NCBI GenBank assembly: GCA_027339055.1
Contig: DAHWRK010000003.1
Span: forward strand, 1-52,132
Reading direction: 5' to 3'
Source: Microcaldota archaeon
GTDB lineage: Archaea > Micrarchaeota > Micrarchaeia > Micrarchaeales > Micrarchaeaceae
Length of the DNA: 52,132 nucleotides
The notes below the pieces were generated by a model. The model ran no database searches. It had not been told where the DNA came from and saw nothing but the letters and a program-made list of their open reading frames with translations. Shown here piece by piece: positions 16,522 through 26,735 of the stretch. Position 1 is the first letter of the stretch. Each line of letters begins with the position of its first letter. The position numbers and the translations under genes are program-made.

Positions 16522-19500
16522 TTATCCTGGGCGTTTGCCTGCTTGCCAGGTTCTAGAAAACCGCCTGCGCTTCGATGATATCTGGTAGGCGATGATTCCT
16601 GCTATTGCTACAAGTGTAAGCGCAATGCTTATGTCTCCCATGCTGAGGTAATAGCTGCCTACATTAAATGACTCCGAAGTCTGGTTTGGCGCTATCGAAT
16701 AATTGTATTCGTACGTAGCAATAGGGTTAGGAGGGATGCCAAAATATTGAGCACCTTCAGATTCGCATTTAGTTGCTGGATCATAATATTCACAGAATTT
16801 AATGAAAGATAGGTAATTGTTGTAATTTGGGGAAAAGCTCAGCACGGAGTTTGCGATTGATGGCTGCGTATATATCTGCGGCTCGGGGGCCGAGGCGCCG
16901 TAGTACTTCGCGATTATCTGTCCTGTTCCTGTGCCGCAGGCTGTTATCGTGTTAGTGGAGAAACCTCCGGTGCTGTTTGTGGTCACTATGGCCATTAGGC
17001 CGAGCTGTGAAGTTAGTATTCCAGTGCCATTCGTGAATTCCGGCTCGCAGTAGCGGTTGTATGGGACGGCTGCGATATTGCCGATGCCAGTATTTGCAGG
17101 CACCATTGAAGTATCGTTATTGATGCTGCAATCCACCGGAACCGTTATGTTGAGCAGGCTGTGCTTTGGAGGAGGAGGGCAAACCCCTGAACTGTTGTAT
17201 TGCGGATTGTAAGATATCGCGTTCGCCTCGACTGCGCCTGTGCTTCCTTGTATGTACTGGTTTAGAGGGCTTGCCATACTGCAGCTCGCAGAATAGTTGG
17301 CGTCATATGCACATTTTTCGGCATAGGTGTAGTAATCGGCAAGCTGGCTTGAAACTGCCGGACTTTCGGTTGAATTGTAATAGTTGAGCGGGTTGTCGTA
17401 ATACAGGTATATGTCCGAGCCTTTTGGAACAGGGGAAAACTTTTTCGAGTATATCCCGTAAACTTCGCCCGCAGTGCCTGTTATGTTCAGAAGTGTCTGA
17501 TTTGAATTATAGACATTGACTATCGGATTAACGTTAACGTTTATTATCGTAGTGTTGGCTATATCCACATCCATTGGCGCGTATATCGTGTTGTTGAAGG
17601 CGTCCTGAAGCACGTAGAGCAGCCTGTTATAGCCCAGTATGGGCCTGTCCTTGGGAAATGATATCGACATAAGGTCATAATACCTGAAGTATGTAAACTG
17701 CTGGAACAGATTGGTGAAGCTTGTCTCTGAATTGTTTATGTATGTGAATATGTTGTTGCCTGCAAAAACGGTTGGATTTGGTATAAGCGAGTTTGCAGCG
17801 CCATATACCGGGATGTTTGAAGGAGGGTTTACGCTAATGTTCGCTAGCTCGACTGTGGAGTAAGCGTAGCCCGGGTAGTTTTCTCCTCCTGCCGACTGTT
17901 GCACTTCGTATAGGCTGTAGTTGTACATGCGCGAGTAGTTTATTATTTTGGATACAGCCAAGCCTGACGAATTTATGCTCTGGTTTAGCATTATGGAGCC
18001 GAAAAGCCTGTTTGTAAATATGTTATACGCCGTGCTCGGCGGTATGATTGAGTTATTGTCGGAAATGTTAGCATTATAGAACGCGTTTGACAATATGTCC
18101 TTCAGATATGTGGGACCGCCTTCTACTACTGAATTGTATGAAGATTCTGTTACGTTTACCTGAAACGCGGAATAGCCGTTGTAGGTAAATGTACCGCTTT
18201 TCGGAAGAACATTGGTGCAGCCCGACGGATCCGTGCTTATCAGCTGCCATGATTTTGTTACAGTATAAGAGGTATTGTAGGGTATCAGGGCGTAGCCGCC
18301 TATGGAAGAAGTAAGCTTTATGAAGTTCGCTATTGAAGCAGGGGAAGACGTTATGCTTGCCCCTGTTGTTACGAGGCCTGAGCTAAGGCCTGTTCCTGAA
18401 CTGTTGCCGTTTATGTCATTTTCCTTGTTTGTTGCATAGCCGCTTCCGTAGCTGCTTATGCCGCCAGGCAAAAGCGACTCCGAAGCTGTCTGGGCATCGT
18501 AATAATCGTCAGCAGAGCCTTCGCCTAGCACGAATTTTAGAGGGCTCGGAGCGGCAGCGATAGGGGGATACATGCTTGATATGTAGTTGTTTTCCGTGCA
18601 TGGCGATGAGGTTGAAATGTTTATTAGGCATTGGTAAGGCGAATACGCGGAAAGCGATATCTTTGTATAGTTTACCACATGCGGCACGAACCTTAGCAAC
18701 TCAGTATACATAGTTTTACTGTAGAAGAAATTAAACGAGCTAAACTGGTCATGGGTAATCATGTAAACTGTGCCATTGTAGTCCATGTAGAACTCAGTTA
18801 AACCCGGGTTAAATAATGATTGTGTGGATGCCGTAAGATTAATGAACGGGCCTATTGGGTAGTATCCGTTGTAGTTTTTGTTGCTTGAGGGCCCATATTC
18901 GCATTCGGCAATGCAGTATGAGACATATTTGTTGTTTGGGAGCGATATGTTTGCGGACAGGGGCCACCCGTACGGAGGATTTGAAGCGGATGCCGATAGG
19001 TTGCCGCCTAGCAGCTGTATTAGCTGGGCTTGTGATGCGTTTAGCATCAAATCATTGTAATGCTGGCCGTCTATCGGGATTTCTGTGCCGTTGGGGAAGA
19101 ATACACGCAGCATAAGTATATTGGACTCCAAGCCGTTTGCCACAAAGACCCAATCATCAACCACATATAGCAAATCTCCAGAATCGAAAATTGCAATTGG
19201 ATGATGGTATGAGCTATAATCTATTGAATTTGAAGCGCCAGCATATGCAGCGGCAACCGTAGCGCTCCCGAAAGGACCCCCGTGCGCAAGGTACGATGTT
19301 ATATTTAGATTGTATGCGAGATTCGAATATGACAGGCTTATGTTCTGCTCGTATGTGAGCGAATTGGAAGAGAACATCGCTATATTTGGATATGATGCAT
19401 TTGACAAGTACAGGAACTGTCCGCCCGGAGTCGTGGCCAGATCTGTTGGAGCATTTGGAAAGCCGTAGTCGCTGGATTGTGAGGGTTTAGCTACTACGGC

Positions 19501-22500
19501 TGTGCCGTTGACGAAATACGAGGCAAGTTCCAAATTAGCCACAGTTTGGGATACGTAGTTGATAGTCTGAGTAGTTTCGTATAACCCAGCCAAAAATATG
19601 TCACCCGAATAGTCAGAGGTCATATATGTGGGTATAAATCCGTTTAGCTTTGACCCTGAGCCGCCGTTACATTCATTTGCAAAGTTTATGGCCCATTGGA
19701 AGCACAAGTTTGTGGTGCTGCTTGACATCTCTGTAATGTTCGTTATGTAGAATGTTTGGCTTTGCTCCGCAAGCGAATCTTTCCAGTAAGTTTTCCATGC
19801 AGAAACCCAAAGCGAATTTGTAGAGTAAGGCGAGTCCGCAGTAACAGAATTTACTGCGAAATTGGGCTGTATGTTGCTCAGATTGTAGTAGCCAAGCGGT
19901 ATCGACCTTATCGAAAAGAAAGACGTAGCAGTACTTGATGAAAATAAACCACTAGAAGAAGTGTGATTTATCAAATATACATAATCGTTTGGAGTCGCAT
20001 AAGCGAACGACGGGGAGTTTATCTGTCCGGACTTGAAAATCCCCACAGGGTTTTTTAGAAGCGAAGACAGGGGATTCGCGCTGCTGGTTTCTGGTCCCTG
20101 CTGTTTTGAGTTTAAGGCACTTACAAAATTGGAATTGGGGTCGTCGAACGCAGCATTTGAGGTAAACGACACCTCAGAATACGGGTATTCCACAAAATAG
20201 TCATTAAGGCCGGAAATATTCGACGCGAAAAACGAAGAGCCCACGTGAAGGCCGTAGGGCTCAAGGGCATTTGGATTCAGATAATTGTAGGGGCTGTACA
20301 TGTCATATGACTCATTAAGGTATCTTGCCCTTCCGTTCAAGTCGCTGACGGTAGCAGGTGCCGAGAAGTTGTAAAGCAGGTAGGGTATTGCAGCCACCTC
20401 GGAGAAATGGAGCTGCGAAGATGGTATCGCATAAGCCACGTAGTTGTACAAGCACCCCGGCGGGCTGTCGCAGCCGGCGAGAGGATCAAACCCTTCAAAG
20501 CTTGCTGTAGCGACAAGATAATCGTTTGCGTATTTGTTTACGCCGTGTACCATATCGTTGGCAGTGTATACGTAGGATGTGTGACCTTGGCAGCTGCCAA
20601 TAATGCAGCCAGAGCCTCCCGGCTGTATCGAATTGCCATAATAAAATGAAGCAGAGCTCGATACCAGATTAGGACTGGATGAGGAGCTAAAACTGCAGCT
20701 GCTCCCACCATATGCGCCCCCATCCCAAAACAGCCATTGGGCGCACCCGGTTCCAGCATGTTCGGTGCTAGAAGTTTCAGCAACCGAGCCATTAGGAAAT
20801 ACTATCCTCTGCGGCAATTTGTGCGGCAGGTTTACAGGTATGGGTATCTTCTGGTTGTTTATGCTTTTGAAGTCGACAGACTCGGAATAGGTGTAATTGT
20901 ACAAGCAGTTGTTGGAGTTGTTGTAGTATTGCAGGAATGGGAACGTGCTGCCCTGTTTGGGGAACTGCCTGTTGTTCTGAGAAAGGCTGGATATCTGGCT
21001 GCTCGTTAGCTTGCTGAAGTTCGCGAACTCTAGCGTCCACGTCCATACTCCCGATTGATTATTAGATTCGGGCTGGTTGAATATGTAAGACTCCGTATTG
21101 TATATATTTGATATGGCATAGGTCGAATTCATCATCCGGGTAGAACCTACATAGCCAAGATTTGAAACAGTGAGGATTCCTGGATCCGTAGCCGTCAACA
21201 CCGTTGTGGAGTTTGCTATCTGGTTTTTGCTCCATGTGACCGTGGTATTTATTGTAAGAGTAGTGCTAAGAGGGCTGGAATCTGCAAGGCACCTGTTCCC
21301 GGATATGAATTGCGGCGTGGAGGTATTGAAGTACTCAGCAGTGTAGACAGGATTCGGAGATATGGGGCACGTTATCAGCCATTGTGCGCTCTGCTGCTCG
21401 TAGCTAAGCTGATTTGCAGTTGTGGGCCGGCTTGAGGCAGTACCCTGGGACTGCGGCTGCAACGATCCCCCAAGAGCATCGGGATAAGGAGTTGTTATCG
21501 TAACCTTATTAAGGAAAACGCAGTGCCCGTCTTGTTCGGTATATTCGTTGCCTGGGCCTCCGCAGCCGCTCGGTGGAGGCACTGTAGGCAATGTGCCGTG
21601 TATGAATACGCCATTCCCTCCGTTGCCACCGTTGCCGTTGCCGCCGCTGGTGCCGGTGCCGCCATTTACATTTACTCCTGCGCTATTTATATTTATACCT
21701 GCCGCAGTCGTTATATTAACTACTCCTCCTCCTCCTCCTCCGGCCCCTGCTGGCGTGCCTCCGACACAAGAGCTTGCACCACCGGCATTGCCGCCCTGAG
21801 CGTATATGGTACCAGGTTTTATATAGTTAGGATTTCCTGTGGTTATTTCTATGTAAACAAATCCTCCGCCTCCGCCTCCTCCGGGCCAATTGTCTCCACC
21901 GCTGCCGCTGGAGCCCGCAACACTTATGACACCGTTGTTGATGAACTCGTTGGAAAATATATCTACAATGCCCCCTCCGCTACCGCCATCAGCGGCACAT
22001 GTTCCAAAGTTTGCGCCGCCGCCGCCGCCGCCGCCGTATTTTCCGCCATTTGATTGAGTAAAACCTGTGCTTCCGCCCGAACTGCTCCCTGCGCCTGCGC
22101 CACCTGCTCCGGATGTACCAGCGTTAGCAACGTGAATGCCGTTTCCTCCCGCTCCTCCTATGGCGCCATATGTAACTTTGCTCGTAGCTGCGCCATTATC
22201 CCCATTTCCAGAGTTACCGCAGGCAGAACCACTTCCGCATGAGCCGCCTCCGGCACCTCCTCCTGAGCCTATTATTATCCCATTATTTACTAATTCGGTA
22301 AGCGCATATATCGGATATCCGTTGGTGTCCAAAATAGCGTCTGCTTCCACATAAACATAATAGGCGCAGACTTGGTTTTGCAGTGTATCGACTGGGTTAA
22401 ACGCGTTTTTAGAGGGCTTGAAAGTGACAGTGCTTACAGGATTTGAACAAGATAGAGAAGGAGGAGACATTACTGCCTGGCTTAAATTTGCGGCGGATTT

Positions 22501-22644
22501 AGTTGCGTTTGCAGCATTTTGTGCAGTGCCTTGAGAATACGATATCTGCATTAAAAAAATTAACATTAGGATGGCTAAAACCATATGTATACGTACGGCA
22601 TTTTTTGTGCTTTTATCCATCACATGCACTTTTGCTCTTTTCAA
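16522..22644 (-). CDS. Giant secreted/surface protein with Gly-rich N-terminal region and C-terminal TM anchor
   Basis: 2040 aa; N-terminal signal-like helix, Gly-rich tract (KYGGGGGGGANFGTCAADGGSGGG...), many NxS/T sequons, C-terminal DISIALTLVAIAGIIAYQISSKRRR. Confidence 0.85.
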   Translation of the reverse strand: MKRAKVHVMDKSTKNAVRIHMVLAILMLIFLMQISYSQGTAQNAANATKSAANLSQAVMSPPSLSCSNPVSTVTFKPSKNAFNPVDTLQNQVCAYYVYVEADAILDTNGYPIYALTELVNNGIIIGSGGGAGGGSCGSGSACGNSGNGDNGAATSKVTYGAIGGAGGNGIHVANAGTSGAGGAGAGSSSGGSTGFTQSNGGKYGGGGGGGANFGTCAADGGSGGGIVDIFSNEFINNGVISVAGSSGSGGDNWPGGGGGGGFVYIEITTGNPNYIKPGTIYAQGGNAGGASSCVGGTPAGAGGGGGGVVNITTAAGININSAGVNVNGGTGTSGGNGNGGNGGNGVFIHGTLPTVPPPSGCGGPGNEYTEQDGHCVFLNKVTITTPYPDALGGSLQPQSQGTASSRPTTANQLSYEQQSAQWLITCPISPNPVYTAEYFNTSTPQFISGNRCLADSSPLSTTLTINTTVTWSKNQIANSTTVLTATDPGILTVSNLGYVGSTRMMNSTYAISNIYNTESYIFNQPESNNQSGVWTWTLEFANFSKLTSSQISSLSQNNRQFPKQGSTFPFLQYYNNSNNCLYNYTYSESVDFKSINNQKIPIPVNLPHKLPQRIVFPNGSVAETSSTEHAGTGCAQWLFWDGGAYGGSSCSFSSSSSPNLVSSSASFYYGNSIQPGGSGCIIGSCQGHTSYVYTANDMVHGVNKYANDYLVATASFEGFDPLAGCDSPPGCLYNYVAYAIPSSQLHFSEVAAIPYLLYNFSAPATVSDLNGRARYLNESYDMYSPYNYLNPNALEPYGLHVGSSFFASNISGLNDYFVEYPYSEVSFTSNAAFDDPNSNFVSALNSKQQGPETSSANPLSSLLKNPVGIFKSGQINSPSFAYATPNDYVYLINHTSSSGLFSSSTATSFFSIRSIPLGYYNLSNIQPNFAVNSVTADSPYSTNSLWVSAWKTYWKDSLAEQSQTFYITNITEMSSSTTNLCFQWAINFANECNGGSGSKLNGFIPTYMTSDYSGDIFLAGLYETTQTINYVSQTVANLELASYFVNGTAVVAKPSQSSDYGFPNAPTDLATTPGGQFLYLSNASYPNIAMFSSNSLTYEQNISLSYSNLAYNLNITSYLAHGGPFGSATVAAAYAGASNSIDYSSYHHPIAIFDSGDLLYVVDDWVFVANGLESNILMLRVFFPNGTEIPIDGQHYNDLMLNASQAQLIQLLGGNLSASASNPPYGWPLSANISLPNNKYVSYCIAECEYGPSSNKNYNGYYPIGPFINLTASTQSLFNPGLTEFYMDYNGTVYMITHDQFSSFNFFYSKTMYTELLRFVPHVVNYTKISLSAYSPYQCLINISTSSPCTENNYISSMYPPIAAAPSPLKFVLGEGSADDYYDAQTASESLLPGGISSYGSGYATNKENDINGNSSGTGLSSGLVTTGASITSSPASIANFIKLTSSIGGYALIPYNTSYTVTKSWQLISTDPSGCTNVLPKSGTFTYNGYSAFQVNVTESSYNSVVEGGPTYLKDILSNAFYNANISDNNSIIPPSTAYNIFTNRLFGSIMLNQSINSSGLAVSKIINYSRMYNYSLYEVQQSAGGENYPGYAYSTVELANISVNPPSNIPVYGAANSLIPNPTVFAGNNIFTYINNSETSFTNLFQQFTYFRYYDLMSISFPKDRPILGYNRLLYVLQDAFNNTIYAPMDVDIANTTIINVNVNPIVNVYNSNQTLLNITGTAGEVYGIYSKKFSPVPKGSDIYLYYDNPLNYYNSTESPAVSSQLADYYTYAEKCAYDANYSASCSMASPLNQYIQGSTGAVEANAISYNPQYNSSGVCPPPPKHSLLNITVPVDCSINNDTSMVPANTGIGNIAAVPYNRYCEPEFTNGTGILTSQLGLMAIVTTNSTGGFSTNTITACGTGTGQIIAKYYGASAPEPQIYTQPSIANSVLSFSPNYNNYLSFIKFCEYYDPATKCESEGAQYFGIPPNPIATYEYNYSIAPNQTSESFNVGSYYLSMGDISIALTLVAIAGIIAYQISSKRRRFSRTWQAGKRPG
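22015..22035. repeat. (GCC)7 trinucleotide repeat coding poly-Gly in the giant surface protein
   Basis: gccgccgccgccgccgccgcc read directly; encodes GGGGGGG on the minus strand. Confidence 0.95.
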
Positions 22645-22691
22645 GATTGCTGTTTTAAATTATTTAAATATATCCAAAGGGCATTTTTACA

Positions 22692-23489
22692 TCAGAGCAT
22701 AGATGAGGCTGCGTTGCAGCTTTTCAGAAGGTCTTCAGGAGTAAGCTTGAAAACCCTGTTTTCCCCTAATTCCAGCGACGATGCAATTTCAACCGCCCTT
22801 GAATGAGTTATGCCGAGCGCCTCGCGCGAGTCTATAAGCGCGTTTCGAAGGCTTTTTTTCTTGTGCTCCATTACGAGCGATATAATCTTCAGAACCTTTT
22901 GAGATATTTCCATCTCTTTGGGCTTTAGGTATACCAGCGTGGAGTCGACGCGCGGCACAGGGTAGAAATTGTTGCGGGGCACTCTCATCATTATATAGGC
23001 GTAGAACATCAGTGATGTGGTCACGCTTAGCTTGGAGTACTTCTTGGTATCTGGTTTTGCCAGCATGTGCTCTGCAAACTCCTCCTGCACGCAGAGAAGA
23101 GCCTCAATCCTGTATTTAGCTAGCCACGATATTGTCTTGCTTGACAGATTGTACGGGATGTTTGAAACCATTATGTCACATCCGTCGAAGATGGAATCGG
23201 GCTGCTTGAAGAAGTCGCCGTTTATCAGCGTCAGGTTGTCGAATTTGAGCTCTTCCGAAAGCACGTTGTAAAGCCTCGCGTCGCGCTCCACAGCAACTAC
23301 GCGCTTGGCCCTGGCGCAAAGCCTGGCAGTAAGTATGCCAAGGCCCGGGCCCAGCTCAACTACGGAACGCCCGGAGGCATATTCGGCTTCCGAATCTGCT
23401 ATAGCCTCATTTACCATGAAGTTCTGCCCTAGCTTCCTGTTTGCGCGCAGGGCCTTTATCCTTTCTATTGTTGGGTTCATTTGAAACAT
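22692..23489 (-). CDS. ksgA: rRNA adenine N6-dimethyltransferase KsgA/Dim1
   Basis: LGQNFMVNEAIAD, VVELGPGLGILTARL, NIPYNLSSKTISWL motifs. Confidence 0.95.
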   Translation of the reverse strand: MFQMNPTIERIKALRANRKLGQNFMVNEAIADSEAEYASGRSVVELGPGLGILTARLCARAKRVVAVERDARLYNVLSEELKFDNLTLINGDFFKQPDSIFDGCDIMVSNIPYNLSSKTISWLAKYRIEALLCVQEEFAEHMLAKPDTKKYSKLSVTTSLMFYAYIMMRVPRNNFYPVPRVDSTLVYLKPKEMEISQKVLKIISLVMEHKKKSLRNALIDSREALGITHSRAVEIASSLELGENRVFKLTPEDLLKSCNAASSML

Positions 23490-23533
23490 AGGGATTTTAT
23501 ACGTTTATAGCTAAAAAATAATGCATCAAGCAT

Positions 23534-23607
23534 GCCTCGGTAGCTCAGCATGGTAGAGCGTCTGCATGGTAAGCAGAAGGCCGAGGGTTCAAATCCCTCT
23601 CGAGGCT
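23534..23607 (+). tRNA. tRNA-Thr(GGU), no intron
   Basis: GCCTCGG/TCGAGGC acceptor, D arm GCTC-GAGC, anticodon arm TCTGC-ATGGTAA-GCAGA, T arm GAGGG-TTCAAAT-CCCTC. Confidence 0.95.
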
Positions 23608-23658
23608 ATGCACAACCATTCCGCAAGAGTATTTAAGGGTTCCTTACCTATATCATTG

Positions 23659-24699
23659 ATGTGCATGGATTCGAAAAAAGAGGGCAAAAATCCAGATGTT
23701 GAAGAAACTATTCCTAAAAACCCATTCGAATACGGAGAGATAAGAACAGACTATAGGACAGGGTGCTTGTCTATTTTTGCCTTAGCGAGAAAGGACAGGC
23801 CCATAGACCACATCACCAAAGAAATCGTAGAAGACAAAGGCAGGGAGTACTGCCCGTTCGAACCGGAAAAATACGAGCTTAACAAAACGTTTTTTGAAAT
23901 AGGCAATCCTTGGAGGGTAAGGGTGATATACAACAAGTATCCCATTTTGGAGCACAGGGCCGCCAATATACATGATGATGATGATGGGATATTTGAGAGG
24001 TCTCCAAACTACGGGTACAGCTTCGTCATAATAGATACGCGAGAACACGTCAAGAGGTTCGAGCAATTTTCCAATGGCGAAATTGAAGAGCTTGCCAGCG
24101 CCATGGCAGAGACGGAAAGGAGGACTTTCCTTGACAAAGATATAAATTTTGTCTACCTCAACAAGAACTTTGGCAGAAAAAGCAGCGGCACTTTATCCCA
24201 TTCGCACTGGCAGACGATTGGATTTGCCGAAATAAAAGGCATAATGGAGATGAGGCTAGAGAAAGTAAAAGAATTTAAGAGCAAGAACAACTCCTGCCTT
24301 CTTGAACATGCAATTGAAAAGGAACAAGAAAGGATGATTTTTGAAGACGAAGACGTGGCTGCTTTTGCGCCTTTCGCGCAGCTGTATACCGGTGAAACGG
24401 TAGTCATGCCAAAAAGGCACGTAAGCGCACTCAGCGAATTGAGCGATCGGGAATTGGCCCACATTTTGTCAGTGTGCAATAAAATAGTATTTGCCAACAG
24501 CGCATATTTCGGAACCCATCCGTATAACATACTGGGTTACAGCCTTAAATACGAGAACGATTTTCATTTTTACATCGAGGTGACGCCGAGAATATCCGAT
24601 ATAGGGCCCATGCAGATGCTAGGTTATTACGGCAGCAGCATAATGCCAGAGGATTACGCAATTGGAATAAGAAAAATAATTAAAGACCAGAAATTATGA
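23659..24699 (+). CDS. Galactose-1-phosphate uridylyltransferase-like (GalT, HIT superfamily)
   Basis: GTLSHSHWQTIG (HxHxQ-type active site) and NDFHFYIEVTPR; start ATG at 23659 or 23665. Confidence 0.8.
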   Translation: MCMDSKKEGKNPDVEETIPKNPFEYGEIRTDYRTGCLSIFALARKDRPIDHITKEIVEDKGREYCPFEPEKYELNKTFFEIGNPWRVRVIYNKYPILEHRAANIHDDDDGIFERSPNYGYSFVIIDTREHVKRFEQFSNGEIEELASAMAETERRTFLDKDINFVYLNKNFGRKSSGTLSHSHWQTIGFAEIKGIMEMRLEKVKEFKSKNNSCLLEHAIEKEQERMIFEDEDVAAFAPFAQLYTGETVVMPKRHVSALSELSDRELAHILSVCNKIVFANSAYFGTHPYNILGYSLKYENDFHFYIEVTPRISDIGPMQMLGYYGSSIMPEDYAIGIRKIIKDQKL

Positions 24700-24711
24700 G
24701 ATTAAACCTTT

Positions 24712-25029
24712 CTATTTTTCTGTCCTTATAAATGAAACTGCATATGGAGAGGAATAAGTCTGGACAAGAAGGCCGCTGGATTCTCTCGTCATCTTTATCC
24801 CGTCAATTGAAGCGCTTCCGGCAAGATCCGCATACAATACGGAAGAATTGGCATGCGTTTCTGCCACGATACTGCTTGAATATGCGAACGCTTCGATATA
24901 GGCAATGTTTTCATATGCTTTCGTGTTGTTTAACGCTGAGCCCTGCGAATGCATTATCGCAACCGCATGCGTTACCAGCATGGCTATTACCACAGAGGTG
25001 GCAAGCACACCAAGGCCAAAAAGCGACAT
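24712..25029 (-). CDS. Small pilin-like membrane protein, end of pilus locus 2
   Basis: 105 aa; N-terminal hydrophobic helix; abuts the next gene on the same strand. Confidence 0.6.
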   Translation of the reverse strand: MSLFGLGVLATSVVIAMLVTHAVAIMHSQGSALNNTKAYENIAYIEAFAYSSSIVAETHANSSVLYADLAGSASIDGIKMTRESSGLLVQTYSSPYAVSFIRTEK

Positions 25030-25413
25030 TCAACCACACATTTTGACGCACATAAAGCCCGTCCCATTGTCTTCTACGGCTATGCAATAGTTTTTTACGT
25101 AGTTGCAATTGGATACTTGGCCAATGGCGGTATGATGCTCGCCTACGCTTATGCTCAAGCCGCGTAGACCGTAAACCCGCATAGTGTCGTTTATTGTAGC
25201 TTCGCATAAAGAAGAATAAGTTCCCGAATCAATGCAGGCATGCATTGACTGGTTGTTCTCGTATACGAAAACCATGCTGAATAACGCCGGGCCAAGCTGG
25301 CTGGGAAATTGGGATGGCTCCTCGGATGCCGGAATGAATACCGAATATGCTGCTGAGAAAAGCAGCACCATGCAAATCACAGATTCCAGAATTGCGAGCT
25401 GTGCCTTCATCAA
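25030..25413 (-). CDS. Type IV pilin-like protein
   Basis: MMKAQLAILESVICMVLLFSAAYSVF: short leader, Q and E near the start of the helix; overlaps the upstream gene. Confidence 0.6.
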   Translation of the reverse strand: MMKAQLAILESVICMVLLFSAAYSVFIPASEEPSQFPSQLGPALFSMVFVYENNQSMHACIDSGTYSSLCEATINDTMRVYGLRGLSISVGEHHTAIGQVSNCNYVKNYCIAVEDNGTGFMCVKMCG

Positions 25414-26735
25414 CTCACCCTTATTTCAGAGCCCGCGTAGCCGTATTCCGACTGCTTTCCGGTATAGTTGTATATGTCTGCTGAAACGTTGTAGAATTGC
25501 ATTGGGGAATCAGGCCTGCAGGAATATGCTATGCCGGCTGTGCTTATCGAAGCTTTGCAAGAACTGGAATCGGCAGGCGCAAGCGTTCCTATCAGCTTTG
25601 AAAGGGAGTTGTTGTAAGAGTATATCTCCCTTTCTATGGTTCCCGTGGCCCCGTTGCCGGAATTGTTGTAGTACGCCAGGTCATCCTTTACGCCAGAGTA
25701 GGCGTATTCGTAAGCGGAGTAGTTCGCAGCGCTCCCCACATAAGCTTTGCCGATAGAACTGAAAATGCGTATGGAATCTGGCTGTATCGATTGGGCGTAG
25801 ATTGAATTGCCGGGAGAAACGGTTCCGAAGACCTTTGTGTTTAGGGTAATGTTGGAATATTGAGAATTCGGGGTTAGTTTTGAAGTCAGATTGAGGTTAT
25901 TGTACCCTATCCCAAAATCAATGTTGTAGTTGTATTTCGGGACTGAAGAAAGCGCACTGGCATTGTACCCTGAATAAGTTTTGTATACGCAGTAGGTCTT
26001 TGTAGGCACCTGTGCGCTCCCATAATAACAGTTTGCGGAGAATGCCCAGAAGTACCATGATGCCCCGGGGCATTGCGATTGTATCGGCATCTGCTGACCC
26101 CAGAAGTTGAGCTCGCTGCAGTGGGAGCGTTCGGTTATGTAATAAAGTTTTGACTGTTTTCCGGTTGTGTATGTGATCGATTCGTTTTCCGGATGCAGAT
26201 ATACGTAGCTTACCCCATTGCCGGATCGATTGCCCTGCGATTGGCTTTGTTTGTTTTGGTAAGCGTAAAGCGTGACATTGGCGCTATATTCGGATTTTCT
26301 GCTTCCATTTATGGCGGTTATTTCAAGCGATACTGTACCTGCTCCGGTTGACACCGGGGCAGCATAGAAGACGAATGCCGCCTGCCTTTCATAGCCATTG
26401 CTGCTGAAATTCTTTCGGCTCAGGCTTATTGTAGCGCTGCTTATATTCGCAGATATTGCCGAAGGCATAGAAGTAGACACCAGCAGAGTTGCCATTGAAG
26501 CGTTTCCAACCTGCAGCGCCGGAGCAAGAAGATATGCGCTTATAGTATCGTTGATTGCAGCCATCGATTCATTCGGGCCCGTAGGGCTTGGATTTTTTGC
26601 ATTCAATGCACCCATCATTACGGAGTGCACGCGGGAATAGTAGGATACGCCGACTACACCCATGCTCGCTACTGCTGCCATTATAATTATGAACTCTATT
26701 GAGCTCTGCAGCTTTATACTGCGCAATTCATTCAT
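25410..26735 (-). CDS. Large pilin-like surface protein
   Basis: 441 aa; N-terminus MNELRSIKLQSSIEFIIIMAAVASMGVVGVSYY resembles class III pilin QSSIEF; large extracellular domain. Confidence 0.75.
   Translation of the reverse strand: MNELRSIKLQSSIEFIIIMAAVASMGVVGVSYYSRVHSVMMGALNAKNPSPTGPNESMAAINDTISAYLLAPALQVGNASMATLLVSTSMPSAISANISSATISLSRKNFSSNGYERQAAFVFYAAPVSTGAGTVSLEITAINGSRKSEYSANVTLYAYQNKQSQSQGNRSGNGVSYVYLHPENESITYTTGKQSKLYYITERSHCSELNFWGQQMPIQSQCPGASWYFWAFSANCYYGSAQVPTKTYCVYKTYSGYNASALSSVPKYNYNIDFGIGYNNLNLTSKLTPNSQYSNITLNTKVFGTVSPGNSIYAQSIQPDSIRIFSSIGKAYVGSAANYSAYEYAYSGVKDDLAYYNNSGNGATGTIEREIYSYNNSLSKLIGTLAPADSSSCKASISTAGIAYSCRPDSPMQFYNVSADIYNYTGKQSEYGYAGSEIRVS

Noticed and set aside
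21523-22053. Plus ORFs rich in Ala/Cys/Ser/Pro (176 aa, 83 aa)
   Set aside because: Antisense to the Gly-rich part of the 2040-aa gene; composition is a by-product of Gly triplets
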